A stretch of DNA of 32,218 bases, taken from the NCBI GenBank assembly GCA_944381745.1, contig CALWMI010000066.1, forward strand, positions 1-32,218, read 5' to 3'. This document shows, piece by piece, positions 31,923-32,218 of the stretch; position 1 is the first letter of the stretch; every line of letters begins with the position of its first letter. The stretch comes from an uncultured Lachnospiraceae bacterium. GTDB lineage: Bacteria > Bacillota > Clostridia > Lachnospirales > Lachnospiraceae. Below the pieces are notes generated by a model, which was not told where the DNA came from, made no database searches, and saw nothing but the letters and a program-made list of their open reading frames with translations. The position numbers and the translations under genes are program-made.

Positions 31923-32218
31923 AGAAAAAGAAAATTTACTTCCTACGCCTGGCTGGCTCTCCGCCCAGATGCGGCCGCCGTGGACGCGGACAATCCAGCG
32001 CACCATCGGAAGTCCAAGCCCGGCCGAATCCGTGGTGCGGGACGGGTCTGCCTGGTAAAACCGCTCCCAGATATGGGACATGACCTCCTGGCTCATGCCG
32101 ATGCCGTCGTCCTCCACCGCCCCGCAGACCTTCTCCCCCTCCTTCCAGAGAGAGAGCTTTACGTAGCCGCCTGGGCGGCCGTAGGCAATCCCGTTGGATA
32201 CCAGGTTGATCAGCATCC
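31917..32218 (-). CDS. Sensor histidine kinase, C-terminal part, cut by window edge
   Basis: The visible 99-100 codons are the ATP-binding (HATPase_c) domain of a histidine kinase. They include the N box INLVSNGIAYG, the G1 box DDGIGM, the F-box region WERFYQADPSRT, and the G2 box SAGLGLPMVRWIV, ending GVGSKFSFSF. The frame runs out of the window at 32218, so the sensor and dimerisation parts and the expected response regulator gene lie beyond. The following PepSY lipoprotein gene, with a candidate regulator box at its promoter, suggests one signalling unit. Confidence 0.92.
   Translation of the reverse strand, partial: MLINLVSNGIAYGRPGGYVKLSLWKEGEKVCGAVEDDGIGMSQEVMSHIWERFYQADPSRTTDSAGLGLPMVRWIVRVHGGRIWAESQPGVGSKFSFSF

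Overview
The window looks like chromosome from a GC-rich Firmicute of the class Clostridia, most like the Lachnospiraceae. The evidence is the gene order (rimP-nusA-ylxR-ylxQ-infB-rbfA-nrnA-truB-ribF beside rpsO-pnp), strong AGGAGG ribosome sites, sigma-A promoters of the TTGACA-N17-TATAAT type, sporulation-type domains (GerMN-like, SpoIID-like) and the lack of any Gram-negative envelope gene. It is mostly core genome. No prophage, insertion sequence or CRISPR array was seen.

Left half (1-17.2 kb, all on the minus strand): the start of pnp (cut by the window edge) follows rpsO. Next come a secreted SH3/NlpC-P60 cell-wall hydrolase with its own consensus promoter, a Na/Pi cotransporter-PhoU protein, and the long translation/RNA operon that runs from rimP down to ribF and probably reads on into the Na/Pi gene. 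Upstream of that operon, behind its own promoter and terminator, is a type IIA topoisomerase pair (parE-parC type).

Right half (17.2-32.2 kb): a GerMN-like lipoprotein; a low-GC AAA/DUF4143 ATPase whose 5' end is cut off at the terminator of a tRNA-Glu gene; a cytidylate kinase-like protein; an MBOAT acyltransferase followed by a membrane-anchored SGNH hydrolase (a likely surface O-acylation pair); an aminotransferase; a DUF1292 protein; a UvrD/PcrA-type helicase overlapping gltX by 4 bp; a small one-TM protein; a SpoIID-like/peptidoglycan-binding protein; tRNA-Val; a PepSY lipoprotein; and the end of a sensor histidine kinase.

No wholly new multi-gene system is evident. The signals not explained by ordinary genes are mostly non-coding: a perfect WalR-type box just downstream of the -10 of the cell-wall hydrolase gene; an 11-bp-period direct repeat, resembling an OmpR-class regulator site, that overlaps the histidine kinase stop codon and the PepSY promoter; three copies of a dispersed hairpin element (23.3, 28.8 and 30.7 kb), one of which appears to form the extreme 5' end of the gltX mRNA; a 35-bp tandem repeat that encodes and shifts the frame of the helicase C-terminus; and structured 5' leaders on rimP, parE and the MBOAT gene. 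Coordinates, motifs and spacings were read by eye. Functional names rest on recognised motifs, not on database searches.
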